Positions 30,323 through 40,418 of a stretch of 64,000 nt of DNA are shown here, piece by piece. The translations under genes and the position numbers were made by a program. Below the pieces are notes generated by a model. The model was not told the origin of the DNA, ran no database searches, and worked only from the letters and a program-made list of their open reading frames with translations. Every line of letters begins with the position of its first letter. Positions within the stretch are counted from its first letter, which is position 1. The DNA is from an uncultured Polaribacter sp. (GTDB taxonomy: Bacteria > Bacteroidota > Bacteroidia > Flavobacteriales > Flavobacteriaceae): assembly GCA_943788045.1 (NCBI GenBank), contig CALSOT010000006.1, positions 744,001-808,000 of the forward strand, given 5' to 3'.

Positions 30323-31954
30323 ATGAGAATTTTAAAACCAATTTTATACACAGCAACTGCTGGATTATTTTTTTCAAGTTGTAAGTCAATTTCTAGCCTT
30401 CCCGTGCCGCAAGGTTCTGATGTTGCAATTAATGCAGTAGCTAAAAAAGCGCCATTAACAGATGCGCAAAAGAATAACTGGGGAAATTTAGATTTAATAA
30501 AAGATTCTATTCCTGGTATGTCAGTAGACAAAGCATATGATTTCTTAAAAGGAAAAAAGAGCGTAACCGTTGTTGTTGGGGTTGTAGATTCTGGAACAGA
30601 TTTAGGGCATGAAGATTTAAAGGATGTTGCTTGGGTAAATACTAAAGAAGTAGCAGGAAACGGAATTGATGATGATAAAAATGGTTACGTAGATGATATT
30701 AATGGTTGGAATTTTTTAGGAGATGCTTACAAAGAAAACCTAGAAGCAGCTAGAATTTTACACAACCCATCTTTAGCAAGCCCAGAAATTGTTGCAGAAA
30801 TAAAAGCCAAACAAGAAAAGAAAGTAGCAAATTCTGGAAAGGTAAAAATGAGATATGAGCAAATGCTAAACGGAGTTAAAACAGCCGATGAAGGTTTAAC
30901 AGCGCATTTGGGAACAAAAGATTATTCTGCGAAAGAGGTTGCAGCAATTGTCACTGAAGATGCTTCTTTACTAAAAAGTATTGCCTTTGCACAACAAATG
31001 TATGGTTTTGGTTTGTCTTCTTTAGAGCAAGCACAAACAGAAATTAAAAAAGAGATAGCGAAGTTAGATGCTTTATCAGATAACAAATACACAAACTATA
31101 GAAAAGGAGATAACCCTGAAGATATTAATGATTCTCCTGGCTATGGAAATGGAAATCCTGGGGTTTCTATTAAAAGCGAAGCACACGGAACTCATGTTTC
31201 TGGAATTATTGGAGCATCAAGAAATAATGGAAAAGGAATGAATGGAGTAGCAGATAATGTAAAAATTATGGCTGTACGTTCTGTACCTGACGGAGATGAA
31301 TATGATAAAGATGTTGCTTTAGGCATACGTTATGCGGTAGATAACGGTGCAAAAGTAATTAATACTAGTTTTGGTAAAGCATATTCTCCTCATAAAGAAT
31401 GGGTGTATGAAGCAATTCAATATGCAGCAAAAAATGATGTACTAATTGTGAATGCAGCAGGGAATGATGGTAATAATATTGATGTTGTAAAAACATACCC
31501 AAATGATTCTAAAGATTTATTAACAGAGGTTTCTGATAACGTTCTAACGATTGGGGCAATGAGTGCAAGCTATAATGAAAATCTACCTGCTAGTTTTTCT
31601 AACTACGGTAAAATAAATGTAGATGTTTTTGCGCCGGGTGTACAAATATACTCTACTACGCCAGAAAACGAATACAAACACTTTAGCGGAACATCAATGG
31701 CAGCGCCATCTACAGCAGGAGTAGCAGCTTTAATACGTTCTTATTACCCTAAGTTATCTGCAAGTCAGGTAAAGCATATTATTATGAATTCTGGAACAAA
31801 GATTGACTTACAAGTTAGCAAGCCAGGTTCAGCATCTAGAGAAAACCCTGAAGGAGAGTTGGTTTCTTTTGCAGATTTATCTGTTTCAGGTAGAGTTGTA
31901 AATGCATACAATGCTTTAAAAATGGCAGAAAGAATTGTAAAAAGAAAAAAATAA
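30323..31954 (+). CDS. S8 family (subtilisin-like) serine peptidase, lipoprotein
   Basis: 543 residues. The signal peptide ends in FFSSC (C20), predicting a lipoprotein. The triad is visible: D89 in VVDSGTDLGHE, H288 in AHGTHVSG and S458 in GTSMAAP. The unusually long Asp-to-His distance contains a helical insert (about 130-250) with KAKQEKKVAN and EQAQTEIKKEI, typical of some Bacteroidetes S8 peptidases. It probably acts on periplasmic or surface proteins. A terminator separates it from the M1 peptidase gene. Confidence 0.92.
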   Translation: MRILKPILYTATAGLFFSSCKSISSLPVPQGSDVAINAVAKKAPLTDAQKNNWGNLDLIKDSIPGMSVDKAYDFLKGKKSVTVVVGVVDSGTDLGHEDLKDVAWVNTKEVAGNGIDDDKNGYVDDINGWNFLGDAYKENLEAARILHNPSLASPEIVAEIKAKQEKKVANSGKVKMRYEQMLNGVKTADEGLTAHLGTKDYSAKEVAAIVTEDASLLKSIAFAQQMYGFGLSSLEQAQTEIKKEIAKLDALSDNKYTNYRKGDNPEDINDSPGYGNGNPGVSIKSEAHGTHVSGIIGASRNNGKGMNGVADNVKIMAVRSVPDGDEYDKDVALGIRYAVDNGAKVINTSFGKAYSPHKEWVYEAIQYAAKNDVLIVNAAGNDGNNIDVVKTYPNDSKDLLTEVSDNVLTIGAMSASYNENLPASFSNYGKINVDVFAPGVQIYSTTPENEYKHFSGTSMAAPSTAGVAALIRSYYPKLSASQVKHIIMNSGTKIDLQVSKPGSASRENPEGELVSFADLSVSGRVVNAYNALKMAERIVKRKK

Positions 31955-31966
31955 TTATTTAAATAA

Positions 31967-31999
31967 TAAAAGCGGTATTTTTAGAATGCCGCTTTTTTT
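31967..31999 (+). terminator. Rho-independent terminator
   Basis: AAAAGCGGTATT pairs with AATGCCGCTTTT (one G-U pair) and leads into a T tract. Confidence 0.8.
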
Positions 32000-32020
32000 T
32001 GAACTTAAATGAATTTATAG

Positions 32021-33847
32021 ATGAGAAAAATTTACTTTTTAGGGCTGTTGTTGATGTTTTTAACAGCTTGTAAACTTACAAAGAATACATCTAGTGTTGC
32101 CAAAGAAACCTACTGGCAGCAGCATGTAGATTATACAATGGATATTGATGTAGATGTAAAAAAGTTTCAATACAAAGGGAAACAGACCTTAGTGTATACG
32201 AATAACTCTCCAGACGATTTAAAAAAAGTGTTTTATCACTTATATTTTAATGCCTTTCAACCGGGTTCTCAAATGGATGTGAGATCTTTAAATATTAAAG
32301 ATCCAGATAGAAGGGTTAGAGATCGTATTAGTAAATTAAAACCCAATGAAATTGGTTATATCAAAGTAAATTCTTTAAAACAAAACGGAGTGCTAGTTTC
32401 TCATGAAACGGTAGGTACAATTTTAGAAGTTAAATTGAATGAACCTATTAAATCTGGCGAAAGTGTTACTTTAGAAATGAATTTTGATGCGCAAGTGCCT
32501 GTTCAAATTCGTCGTTCTGGAAGAAATAATAAAGAAGGTGTTGCTTTTTCTATGGCACAATGGTATCCTAAATTAGCAGAGTATGATTTTCAAGGTTGGC
32601 ATACGCCTCCTTATATTGCAAGAGAGTTTCAAGGTGTTTGGGGAGATTTTGATGTAACGATTCATATTGATAAAAACTATACTGTTGGTGGTTCTGGAAA
32701 TTTACAGAATCCCCAAGAAGTTGGTCATGGATATCAAGATGCTTCACAAGAGTTAAACCTGCCAGCTGGCGATAAATTAACATGGAATTTTAAAGCACCT
32801 GATGTGCACGATTTTATGTGGGCTGCAGATCCAGAATACAAACACGATGTTTTAAAAATGGAAAACGGAATAGATTTACATTTTTTATATAAAGAAAATC
32901 TAGACTCAAAATATTTAAAAAACTGGCAAGAATTGCAACCTAAAGTTGCAGAATTAATGACGTATTTTAGTAAGAATGTTGGTCAATATCCTTATAAACA
33001 ATATTCTGTAATTCAGGGTGGAGATGGAGGAATGGAGTATGCAATGGCTACTTTAATTACCGGCGAGCGTAATTTTGGGAGTCTTTTTGGAGTTACTGCT
33101 CACGAAATGGCGCACACATGGTTTCAGTTTTTATTAGCAACAAACGAAAGTTTACATCCTTGGATGGATGAAGGTTTTACAACTTATATTTCTAACAAAG
33201 CAGAAAATGAAATTTTAAAAGAAAATAAAGACAATCCACATGCAGGTTCTTACAGTGGTTACAGAACTATTGTTGATAATGGCTATGAAGAATCGTTGTC
33301 TACGCATGCAGACAGATATCATACAAATTGGGCTTATGGAACAGCAAGTTATTCTAAAGGAAATATTTTCTTATCGCAATTAGAGTATGTCATCGGAAAA
33401 GAAAATGTTGAGAACGGATTAAAAAAATATTTTACCGATTTTAGTTTTAAGCATCCAACACCAAATGATATTAAACGTTCTATGGAAAAAGTTTCTGAGA
33501 TTGATTTAGGTTGGTATTTAAATGAATGGACACAAACTTTGCATACGATTGATTATGGTGTAAAATCTGTTAATGGAAAAACAATAACGTTAGAAAGAAT
33601 TGGCAAAATGCCAATGCCTATGGATGTTGAGGTGGTTTACCAAGATGGCACTATAGAAAGTTTTAATATTCCTTTAGAAATGATGCGAGGAAATAAACCA
33701 ACAACTTCAACAGTTTTAAAAGACTGGGGTTGGGCGTATCCAACGTATTCTTTTGATGTTTCTAAAGAAGTAAAATCTATTGTAATAGATAAATCTGGAT
33801 TAATGGCAGATATCAATTCAGAGAACAATACTTTTGAAGTGAAATAG
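32021..33847 (+). CDS. M1 family metallopeptidase, lipoprotein
   Basis: 608 residues with lipobox FLTAC (C17). The gluzincin motif HEMAH (H361, E362, H365) is followed after 18 residues by E384 in WMDEGFTTY, which is the third zinc ligand. The aminopeptidase exopeptidase loop is GGDGGMEYAM, a variant of the usual GAMEN. It belongs to the Bacteroidetes extracytoplasmic M1 group. A terminator follows. Confidence 0.92.
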   Translation: MRKIYFLGLLLMFLTACKLTKNTSSVAKETYWQQHVDYTMDIDVDVKKFQYKGKQTLVYTNNSPDDLKKVFYHLYFNAFQPGSQMDVRSLNIKDPDRRVRDRISKLKPNEIGYIKVNSLKQNGVLVSHETVGTILEVKLNEPIKSGESVTLEMNFDAQVPVQIRRSGRNNKEGVAFSMAQWYPKLAEYDFQGWHTPPYIAREFQGVWGDFDVTIHIDKNYTVGGSGNLQNPQEVGHGYQDASQELNLPAGDKLTWNFKAPDVHDFMWAADPEYKHDVLKMENGIDLHFLYKENLDSKYLKNWQELQPKVAELMTYFSKNVGQYPYKQYSVIQGGDGGMEYAMATLITGERNFGSLFGVTAHEMAHTWFQFLLATNESLHPWMDEGFTTYISNKAENEILKENKDNPHAGSYSGYRTIVDNGYEESLSTHADRYHTNWAYGTASYSKGNIFLSQLEYVIGKENVENGLKKYFTDFSFKHPTPNDIKRSMEKVSEIDLGWYLNEWTQTLHTIDYGVKSVNGKTITLERIGKMPMPMDVEVVYQDGTIESFNIPLEMMRGNKPTTSTVLKDWGWAYPTYSFDVSKEVKSIVIDKSGLMADINSENNTFEVK

Positions 33848-33869
33848 ATTTAATGAGAGAGAAATTTAA

Positions 33870-33898
33870 TTGGCGAGGTGAAAATCTCGCCTTTTTTA
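33870..33898 (+). terminator. Rho-independent terminator
   Basis: GGCGAG (33872-33877) pairs with CTCGCC (33886-33891) before a T tract; it ends at the convergent LysE gene stop. Confidence 0.8.
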
Positions 33899-34561
33899 TT
33901 GAATAAGCTCTTCAATTTTATTATTCGGAATAAAACCTTTAAGCATTAAAAAGACACCACAAACAATTAGAATAATTCCCATTATTCTTTTTAATCGATA
34001 AATAACTAAAGGAGTCAATTTGCTTTTTAGTTGCTTTGCTAGGAGTATTTTACCTAAATCTGTTACTGCATATCCTAAAATTACTGTGGCAAAGTACCAA
34101 AAAATACTGGTAGGATTCATATCTAAAGTTGGCCCTACTACAACTACAATTCCCAACCAGCCTGCTAAAACGCCAATATTTATAAAGTTTAAAAAGTATC
34201 CTTTAAAAAAGAGCTTTATATAATTACTTTTAACACGAACTTCAATTGTTTTGGCATTTTCTAAAGCTTCTTTTTTGCTTTGTTTATCAAAGTAGGTAAT
34301 GAGGCCGTAAATAATAAGCACCAAGCCCCCGATGAAAAAAAGTCGAGGATCATCTTTAATTTTTTCTAATAAAGATCTACTTCCAAAATAAGCGATTAGT
34401 ATAAAGGTAATATCCCCAGCAATAACACCAATATCAAAAGAAATGGCAGCTCTGGCGCCCTTTAAAATACTGGTTTGTATCAACATAAAAAACACAGGGC
34501 CAATCATGAAAGCCATGAAAAAGCCAATTAAGAACGCATTTTTAAAGTCGTAGATATCCAT
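33896..34561 (-). CDS. LysE/RhtB family amino-acid exporter
   Basis: 221 residues with about six transmembrane helices. The N-terminal signature FLIGFFMAFMIGPVFFML and the following GARAAISFDIGVIAGD match the LysE translocator family, which exports amino acids or their derivatives. Substrate unknown. It is a single gene convergent with the M1 peptidase. Confidence 0.88.
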   Translation of the reverse strand: MDIYDFKNAFLIGFFMAFMIGPVFFMLIQTSILKGARAAISFDIGVIAGDITFILIAYFGSRSLLEKIKDDPRLFFIGGLVLIIYGLITYFDKQSKKEALENAKTIEVRVKSNYIKLFFKGYFLNFINIGVLAGWLGIVVVVGPTLDMNPTSIFWYFATVILGYAVTDLGKILLAKQLKSKLTPLVIYRLKRIMGIILIVCGVFLMLKGFIPNNKIEELIQ

Positions 34562-34592
34562 AGTTTAAAAATACTATTTTTTAGTTGAAGGG

Positions 34593-34622
34593 TAAAAAGA
34601 AAGGATGGAAAAACCATCCTCT
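34593..34622 (-). terminator. Terminator for the ferredoxin reductase gene
   Basis: On the minus strand AGGATGG pairs with CCATCCT (34602-34620) and is followed by TTCTTTTT. Confidence 0.7.
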
Positions 34623-34660
34623 CTGAATAAAAGATTTATTGTTTAGTGTTGAATTCGTTC

Positions 34661-35707
34661 TTAAACGTCATCAAAATCAATAGCAATATTTGGTGTGGTA
34701 GGAAATGCCTGACAAGCTAAAACAAGGCCTTCTTCTATTTCACTATCTGATAAAATTGAGTTTTTAACCATTACTGCTTTTCCTTCTGTAACTTTACACA
34801 AACAAGAGCTACAAACGCCTCCTTGACAAGAGTATGGTGCGTCTAAATTATTGCGTAAACTAGCTGATAAAATATCATCAGTTTGTTTCATTATAAATGT
34901 GGTTTCCTCATCATCTAATAAAACCGTTATCTCTGAGTTTCCTTCTTGTATCTCTGAAACGGCAATTTCATCAACAGAGGCTGTAAATAATTCGAAATAA
35001 ATATTTTCATCAGCGATACCGTGCTCAGAAAGTGTTGCAGAAACCTCTTTAATCATTTCTTCAGGTCCGCATAAATAAGCAGCATCAAAATTAGTGTCTT
35101 TGTATGTGCTGTTGATGAAAGAGTTTGTGTGTGTTTTATTAATTCTGCCAAATAAAGTGTCTTCTACTTGTTCTCTACTATACACGTAATGTAGGTTAAA
35201 ACGTTCTGAATTTACTTCTTTTAAAGCGTCTAACTCTTTTTTGAAAATGGTATCCGCTACCGTTTTGTTTCCGTAGATTAAAGTAAAAGTAGCCGAAGGT
35301 TCACTTGCTAAAACATCTTTAACCATCGATAATATAGGTGTAATTCCTGAGCCAGCAGCAAAGGCAATATAATTTTTGTTCGCTTTTGGTTCGAGTATAA
35401 ATTTTCCTTCAGGTTCAGAAATTTCTATAAAATTTCCTGCTTTTAATTCTGAGGTTGCATATGTTGAAAAAGTACCATTTTCTACAGCTTTAATTGCTAC
35501 TTTTAAATAATGATCGGTTGGAGAAGAACAGATAGAATATGCTCTTCTTATCTCGTTGCCGTTAATTGTTTTTTTAAGTGTTAAATATTGCCCAGAATGA
35601 AATGCAAATTTAGATTTTAAATTTCCGGGTATTTTAAAAACAAGAGAAACCGCATCGGCGGTTTCTCTTATCACATCTTGTATATTTATTTTGTGAAATG
35701 TTGCCAT
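34661..35707 (-). CDS. 2Fe-2S ferredoxin/flavin reductase (PaaE-like)
   Basis: 348 residues in three parts: an FAD-binding barrel (RRAYSICSSP around residue 55), an NAD(P)-binding domain (AAGSGITPILSM, YGNKTVADTIF, YLCGPEEM) and a C-terminal plant-type ferredoxin domain with CQGGVCSSC and a distant LACQA cysteine. This architecture is that of PaaE-type reductases, which pass electrons from NAD(P)H to an oxygenase. The partner oxygenase is not in the window. It lies 14 bases downstream of asd and is probably co-transcribed. Confidence 0.88.
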   Translation of the reverse strand: MATFHKINIQDVIRETADAVSLVFKIPGNLKSKFAFHSGQYLTLKKTINGNEIRRAYSICSSPTDHYLKVAIKAVENGTFSTYATSELKAGNFIEISEPEGKFILEPKANKNYIAFAAGSGITPILSMVKDVLASEPSATFTLIYGNKTVADTIFKKELDALKEVNSERFNLHYVYSREQVEDTLFGRINKTHTNSFINSTYKDTNFDAAYLCGPEEMIKEVSATLSEHGIADENIYFELFTASVDEIAVSEIQEGNSEITVLLDDEETTFIMKQTDDILSASLRNNLDAPYSCQGGVCSSCLCKVTEGKAVMVKNSILSDSEIEEGLVLACQAFPTTPNIAIDFDDV

Positions 35708-35721
35708 TAAAAATGTATGTT

Positions 35722-36714
35722 TTATACCAAATTATTTGCTACTAAATATTCGGCAATTTGAACTGTGTTTGTAGCAGCACCTTTACGCAAGTTGTCTGCA
35801 ACGATCCACAAATTTAAGGTATTTTCTTGAGATTCATCTCTTCTAATTCGTCCAACAAATACTTCATCTTTATCATGTGCATTTATTGCCATCGGATAAA
35901 CGTTGTTTGCTAAATCATCTTGAACAATAATACCAGGAGTTTCCGTTAAAATCTGACGAATTTCTGTCAAATCAAAATCATTTTCAAACTGAACGTTTAC
36001 AGCTTCCGAATGTCCGCCAGAAGTAGGTATTCTAACGGCAGTTGCTGTTACAGAAAAAGAATCATCACGCAGAATTTTCTTTGGTTCTTTCACCAATTTC
36101 ATTTCTTCTTTGGTGTAACCATTTTCTAAGAAAATATCACAATGTGGTATTGCATTTCTTCCTATTTTATGAGGATATGCCATTTCGCCATCAACACCAG
36201 CTTCCTCATTATCTAATTGCTGAACCGCTTTTACACCTGAACCAGAAACAGATTGGTAGGTAGAGATTACAACTCGTCTCATTTTATATTTTAAATGTAA
36301 AGGAGATAGAGCAGCCACTAACTGAATTGTAGAGCAGTTAGGGTTTGCGATAATTTTATCATCCTTAGTTAAAACATCTCCATTAATTTCTGGAACTACT
36401 AATTTCTTCGTTGGATCCATTCTCCATGCAGAAGAATTATCAATAACAGTTGTGCCAACTTCTGCAAATTTAGGAGCCCATTCTAGAGAAGTATCTCCAC
36501 CAGCAGAAAACAAAGCCACATCTGGTTTCATTTTTAATGCATCTTCTAAAGTAACTACTGTAAAGTCCTTTCCTTTATAGGTTAATTTTTTACCAGCAGA
36601 TCTGGCAGATGCTACAGGTATTAATTCTGTTATAGGTAAGTTACGTTCTTCTAAGACTTTTAACATTACAGTTCCAACCATTCCAGTTGCTCCAACTACA
36701 GCTATTTTCATCAC
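35722..36714 (-). CDS. asd: Aspartate-semialdehyde dehydrogenase
   Basis: Reduces aspartyl phosphate to aspartate semialdehyde on the route to lysine, threonine, methionine and diaminopimelate. 330 residues with the NADP loop VGATGMVG at the N-terminus, the nucleophile C127 in NPNCSTIQ, and PTSGGHSEAV carrying the catalytic His. The second Met (codon at 36711) is an equally good start. Noncoding DNA of 362 bases lies upstream. Confidence 0.95.
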   Translation of the reverse strand: MMKIAVVGATGMVGTVMLKVLEERNLPITELIPVASARSAGKKLTYKGKDFTVVTLEDALKMKPDVALFSAGGDTSLEWAPKFAEVGTTVIDNSSAWRMDPTKKLVVPEINGDVLTKDDKIIANPNCSTIQLVAALSPLHLKYKMRRVVISTYQSVSGSGVKAVQQLDNEEAGVDGEMAYPHKIGRNAIPHCDIFLENGYTKEEMKLVKEPKKILRDDSFSVTATAVRIPTSGGHSEAVNVQFENDFDLTEIRQILTETPGIIVQDDLANNVYPMAINAHDKDEVFVGRIRRDESQENTLNLWIVADNLRKGAATNTVQIAEYLVANNLV

Positions 36715-37076
36715 TTTTAATTTTGGTGTTCTAAATTGAGTTGCAAAGATGCTAAAAAAAGGTATAAATTAAATTACATAAAACGTTATAAATCAACCAA
36801 AGTTTAAAAATCGAGCACAAATTTTTCTAATGTTTAAAATTAAACAGATTGATATAATTATTGAGGTCTGAATATTGTTTGTTTAAAGCTTGTTACTTTG
36901 CTTACGCAATTTGTTTAGCATGATGTATCCGTTTTTCATCTTTTTTTAGAGAATGATTTAATTTATAAGAATCTGAAAATAAGTGAGATAATCTGGTTTT
37001 GTGTTGAGTGCATCAATTTTAAAAATTTACTACATTTGCAAAAAATAATTATTAAGTTTAACCTAATTAGTATAGC
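36715..37076. other. Intergenic region between divergent asd and trhO
   Basis: No gene or strong hairpin seen in 362 AT-rich bases. It should hold two divergent promoters; the clear element is TACATTTG at 37031. Confidence 0.5.
37031..37038 (+). promoter_or_regulatory. Bacteroidetes-type -7 element for trhO
   Basis: TACATTTG fits TAnnTTTG and lies 39 bases before the trhO ATG. A TTG at 37004 is slightly too far upstream to be an ideal -33 element. Confidence 0.5.
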
Positions 37077-38108
37077 ATGCAACTGTACAATAAGTTAAGC
37101 GCAATAGAACGCGCTGCATTAATTGATGAGGCTGGCAAAGACCGACTCACCATATCATTCTATCAATATTATAAGATAGAAAACCCACAATTATTTAGAG
37201 ATAAGTTGTTTTTAGAGTGGAATGCTCTGGATGTCTTAGGGAGAATTTATGTTTCTTTTGAAGGTATAAATGCCCAATTATCTGTTCCTTCAGAAAACTT
37301 TTATGCTTTAAAAGAGCAATTAGATAGCATTTCTTTTTTGAAAGATATTCGTCTGAATGTTGCCGTTGAGCATGATAATAAATCATTCTTAAAATTGAAA
37401 GTAAAAGTTAGAAATAAGATTGTAGCCGATGGTTTAAATGATGATACTTTTGATGTTACCGCTAAAGGAGTTCATTTAAACGCTAAGGAGTTTAATGAAA
37501 TGTTAGCGAATCCTGATACTGTTTGTGTAGATATGCGCAATCATTATGAGAGTGAGATTGGTTATTTTGATGGAGCCATAACGCCAGACGTAGATACGTT
37601 TAGAGATTCTTTAGATATTATTGAAGAGGATTTAAAAGATAACAAAGAAGATAAAAACCTATTGATGTATTGTACTGGCGGAATTCGTTGTGAAAAAGCA
37701 TCAGCGTACTACAAGCACAAGGGATTTAAAAATGTTTTTCAGCTTGAAGGCGGAATTATAGAATACACACGTCAAGTAAAAGACGAGGGAATTGAAAATA
37801 AATTTATTGGTAAAAATTTTGTTTTTGATCACCGAAGAGCAGAGAGAATTACAGAGGATGTAGTTTCTAATTGTCATCAATGTGGTAAGGCGTGTGATAC
37901 ACATACAAATTGCGCAAATGAAGGGTGTCATTTATTATTTATTCAATGTGATGAATGTTCAGAAAAGATGGAGAATACCTGTTCTACAGATTGCCAAGAA
38001 ACCATTAAATTGTCTTTTGAAGAGCAAAAAGAATTAAGAAAAGGAAAAGGAAATAGTAATAAAATTTTTAAAAAAGGACGAAGCGAAGTTCTAAAATTCA
38101 AGAAATAA
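37077..38108 (+). CDS. trhO: Oxygen-dependent tRNA uridine(34) hydroxylase (rhodanese-like)
   Basis: 343 residues, TrhO/YceA family, which hydroxylates U34 of certain tRNAs. It has an N-terminal acylphosphatase-like domain (RIYVSFEGINAQLSVP), a central rhodanese domain with CVDMRNHYESEIG and the active loop YCTGGIRCEKAS, and a C-terminal cysteine cluster (CHQCGKACDTHTNC...CDECSEKM) followed by a lysine-rich tail. It is a single gene between two noncoding stretches. Confidence 0.92.
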   Translation: MQLYNKLSAIERAALIDEAGKDRLTISFYQYYKIENPQLFRDKLFLEWNALDVLGRIYVSFEGINAQLSVPSENFYALKEQLDSISFLKDIRLNVAVEHDNKSFLKLKVKVRNKIVADGLNDDTFDVTAKGVHLNAKEFNEMLANPDTVCVDMRNHYESEIGYFDGAITPDVDTFRDSLDIIEEDLKDNKEDKNLLMYCTGGIRCEKASAYYKHKGFKNVFQLEGGIIEYTRQVKDEGIENKFIGKNFVFDHRRAERITEDVVSNCHQCGKACDTHTNCANEGCHLLFIQCDECSEKMENTCSTDCQETIKLSFEEQKELRKGKGNSNKIFKKGRSEVLKFKK

Positions 38109-38482
38109 AATTTAAGATTAATGAAGTGTTTGAAATGCTTCAACTTATAGGTTCTTTTTAATACTTTAGAAGCTATTGTAGCACGATTTCTAATTAAATA
38201 GAAACGAATTCTTAAGAACATAGAGGCAAGATAAGGGCTTAAACTATATTTGTTATGTAATCATACAAAAGAATGTTGCAAGAACTTTGCGTAAACCTAT
38301 TTTTTCATTCTTTGAGAATGCGTATATTTACAGATTAGCGAAGGTTAGACTGTGTTTGAGTAGCAGTCTGATAATCAATTTATGAACCAAGAGGTTTTTA
38401 TTCTTTCTGGTGTCTTTTTTAGTGGGTTTGCTGCTGAAAATAAACGTTAAAGAATATCAACTACAAAAATATATATACTTAC
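38109..38482. other. Intergenic region upstream of ricT
   Basis: 374 bases without a supported gene. A TATATTTG promoter-like element lies at 38245-38252 but only very short frames follow it. A 22-codon frame at 38382-38450 has no supporting signal. Confidence 0.45.
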
Positions 38483-39943
38483 ATGGCATGTGGAAGTTGT
38501 GGTACAACAGAAAATGGTGTACCAAAAGGTTGTAAAAGTAATGGTAATTGTGGGAGTGGAACCTGTGGAAGTGGTAGTAATAAATTAGCCGTTTTCGATT
38601 GGTTGTCTAACATGACATTGCCTAGTGGGCAAGAGAAATTTAATATTTTTGAAGTACGTTTTAAAAACGGAAGGAAGCATTTTTATAAAAACCCTGATAA
38701 TTTACCCATAACTATGGGAGATATTGTAGCAACAGAGGGCGCTCCGGGGCATGATGTTGGAACGGTTTCTTTAGCAGGAGAGTTGGTGAAAGTGCAAATG
38801 AAAAAGCGAAAAATTACTCCTGATCACGAGGATGTAAGAAAAATATACCGAAAAGCTAGTCAGAGAGATATAGATATTTGGCAAAAAGCTAGAGGAAAAG
38901 AAGAAGAAACTCAGCGAAAGGGCAGAGAGATTTTAGGTAAATTAGGTTTGCAAATGAAGTTGTCTGATGTAGAATATCAAGGCGATGGCAACAAAGCTAC
39001 TTTTTATTATACAGCAGAAGCAAGAGTAGATTTTAGGCAGTTAATTAGAGATTTGGCTAGTGCGTTTTCTATTCGTGTAGAAATGAAACAGGTTGGTGCA
39101 AGACAAGAAGCCGCAAGATTAGGTGGCGTTGGTTCTTGTGGGAGAGAATTATGCTGTTCTACTTGGCTAACAGATTTTAGGAAAGTAACAACATCAGCAG
39201 CACGATATCAGCAATTATCACTAAATCCGTTAAAATTAGCAGGACAATGTGGCAAGCTTAAATGTTGTTTAAATTTTGAATTAGACACCTATTTAGACGC
39301 TTTAAAATCATTTCCGAAACAAGATTTAGTTTTAAAAACTGAAAAAGGAGACGCTGTTTTTGTAAAGATGGATATTTTTAAAAATCATCTTTGGTATACT
39401 TATAAAGAAGAGCGTTTTAAGTGGTTTAGACTTACTTTAGAGCAAGTTTTAGAAATAGTTGAGCTCAATAAAAAAAGTGAAAAATCTCCCTCGTTAGAAG
39501 AATATGAAGCGGATGTTGAGGTTCCTGTAAAAGTAGATTTTGAAGATGCTGTTGGTCAGGATAGTTTAACACGTTTTGATGTGCCAAAAACGAATAAGCG
39601 TAAGAAGAATAATAGGAATAGAAACAAGAAAAAACCATCCAAGGATCAAGCTAACAATAATAGCAGTGGCAAACCAAGGCCAAACCCGAAGCAGAAAAAT
39701 AAGCCTCAAGGGAAAAGTCAGCCAAATCAGAATCCAAATCAAAAACCAAAGCTGAATCCAAATCAGAAACCGAAGCCTAACTCTGAGTCAAGAGCTAAAC
39801 CACAGGCTAAACCAAAACCAAAGCCTCAAAGGAATGCAAATCGACCAGAGGGCGAAGTTAAAAAAGGAAATAAACCAAGAAGAAATAATAGAAATCGTAA
39901 AAAAAACAATCCAAAAAATGATGATAATTCTGAAAAGAAATAG
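38483..39943 (+). CDS. ricT: RicT-like PSP1 domain protein with basic C-terminal tail
   Basis: 486 residues. The N-terminus is rich in Cys and Gly (MACGSCGTTENGVPKGC...GSGTCGSG). The PSP1 core carries SCGRELCCSTWL and CGKLKCCLNFELD, whose cysteines bind an iron-sulfur cluster in the Bacillus RicT (YaaT) complex. The last about 120 residues are a low-complexity Lys/Asn/Pro/Gln tail built on PKPNxxQKPK. In Bacteroidetes this gene regularly precedes gldH and a class A PBP, as here. Its end overlaps the gldH start by about 26 bases. Confidence 0.9.
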   Translation: MACGSCGTTENGVPKGCKSNGNCGSGTCGSGSNKLAVFDWLSNMTLPSGQEKFNIFEVRFKNGRKHFYKNPDNLPITMGDIVATEGAPGHDVGTVSLAGELVKVQMKKRKITPDHEDVRKIYRKASQRDIDIWQKARGKEEETQRKGREILGKLGLQMKLSDVEYQGDGNKATFYYTAEARVDFRQLIRDLASAFSIRVEMKQVGARQEAARLGGVGSCGRELCCSTWLTDFRKVTTSAARYQQLSLNPLKLAGQCGKLKCCLNFELDTYLDALKSFPKQDLVLKTEKGDAVFVKMDIFKNHLWYTYKEERFKWFRLTLEQVLEIVELNKKSEKSPSLEEYEADVEVPVKVDFEDAVGQDSLTRFDVPKTNKRKKNNRNRNKKKPSKDQANNNSSGKPRPNPKQKNKPQGKSQPNQNPNQKPKLNPNQKPKPNSESRAKPQAKPKPKPQRNANRPEGEVKKGNKPRRNNRNRKKNNPKNDDNSEKK

Positions 39944-40412
39944 ATTCTCTCTTTTTTTATGTATTCTTTTTTTGATATTTTCTTGTAATGATAAAATTGA
40001 TTTTAATCAATATAAATCTATAGATACACAAGGTTGGCAATCAAATAAAAAAATATCTTTTACATTTGATATAAAAGATACAATTTCGCCGAAAAATCTA
40101 TTTATCAATCTTAGAAATAATAATGGGTACGAGTTTAGTAATTTGTATCTAATTACCGAGCTAGTTTTTCCAAACAAAACGTTGGTTGTAGATACTTTAC
40201 AATACCAAATGGCAGATGAAACTGGTTTATTCTTAGGAACAGGTTTTACAGAAATTAAAGAAAACAAATTATTTTATAAAGAAAAAAAGGTGTTTCCAAG
40301 TGTAGGAACATACATTTTTAATGTACGCCATGCAATGCGGAGAAATGGAGAAGTTCATCCAATTGAATTTTTAAAAGGAGTTCAAGATATTGGTTTTAGT
40401 ATAGAAAATTAG
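39918..40412 (+). CDS. gldH: Gliding motility lipoprotein GldH
   Basis: 164 residues from the ATG at 39918 (MMIILKRNRF); a second ATG follows at 39921. The frame is open further upstream, inside ricT, but the start chosen gives a proper signal peptide ending LIFSC, the lipidation site. The mature part is beta-rich with FTFDIKDTISPKNLFINLRNN and the C-terminal GVQDIGFSIEN. GldH is needed for gliding and stability of the motility machinery. It overlaps ricT and is followed after 6 bases by the PBP1A gene. Confidence 0.9.
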   Translation: MMIILKRNRFSLFLCILFLIFSCNDKIDFNQYKSIDTQGWQSNKKISFTFDIKDTISPKNLFINLRNNNGYEFSNLYLITELVFPNKTLVVDTLQYQMADETGLFLGTGFTEIKENKLFYKEKKVFPSVGTYIFNVRHAMRRNGEVHPIEFLKGVQDIGFSIEN

Positions 40413-40418
40413 ATTAAA

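Noticed and set aside
38382..38450. 22-codon frame upstream of ricT as a leader peptide
   Set aside because: No regulatory amino-acid run, no attenuator hairpin and no known precedent.
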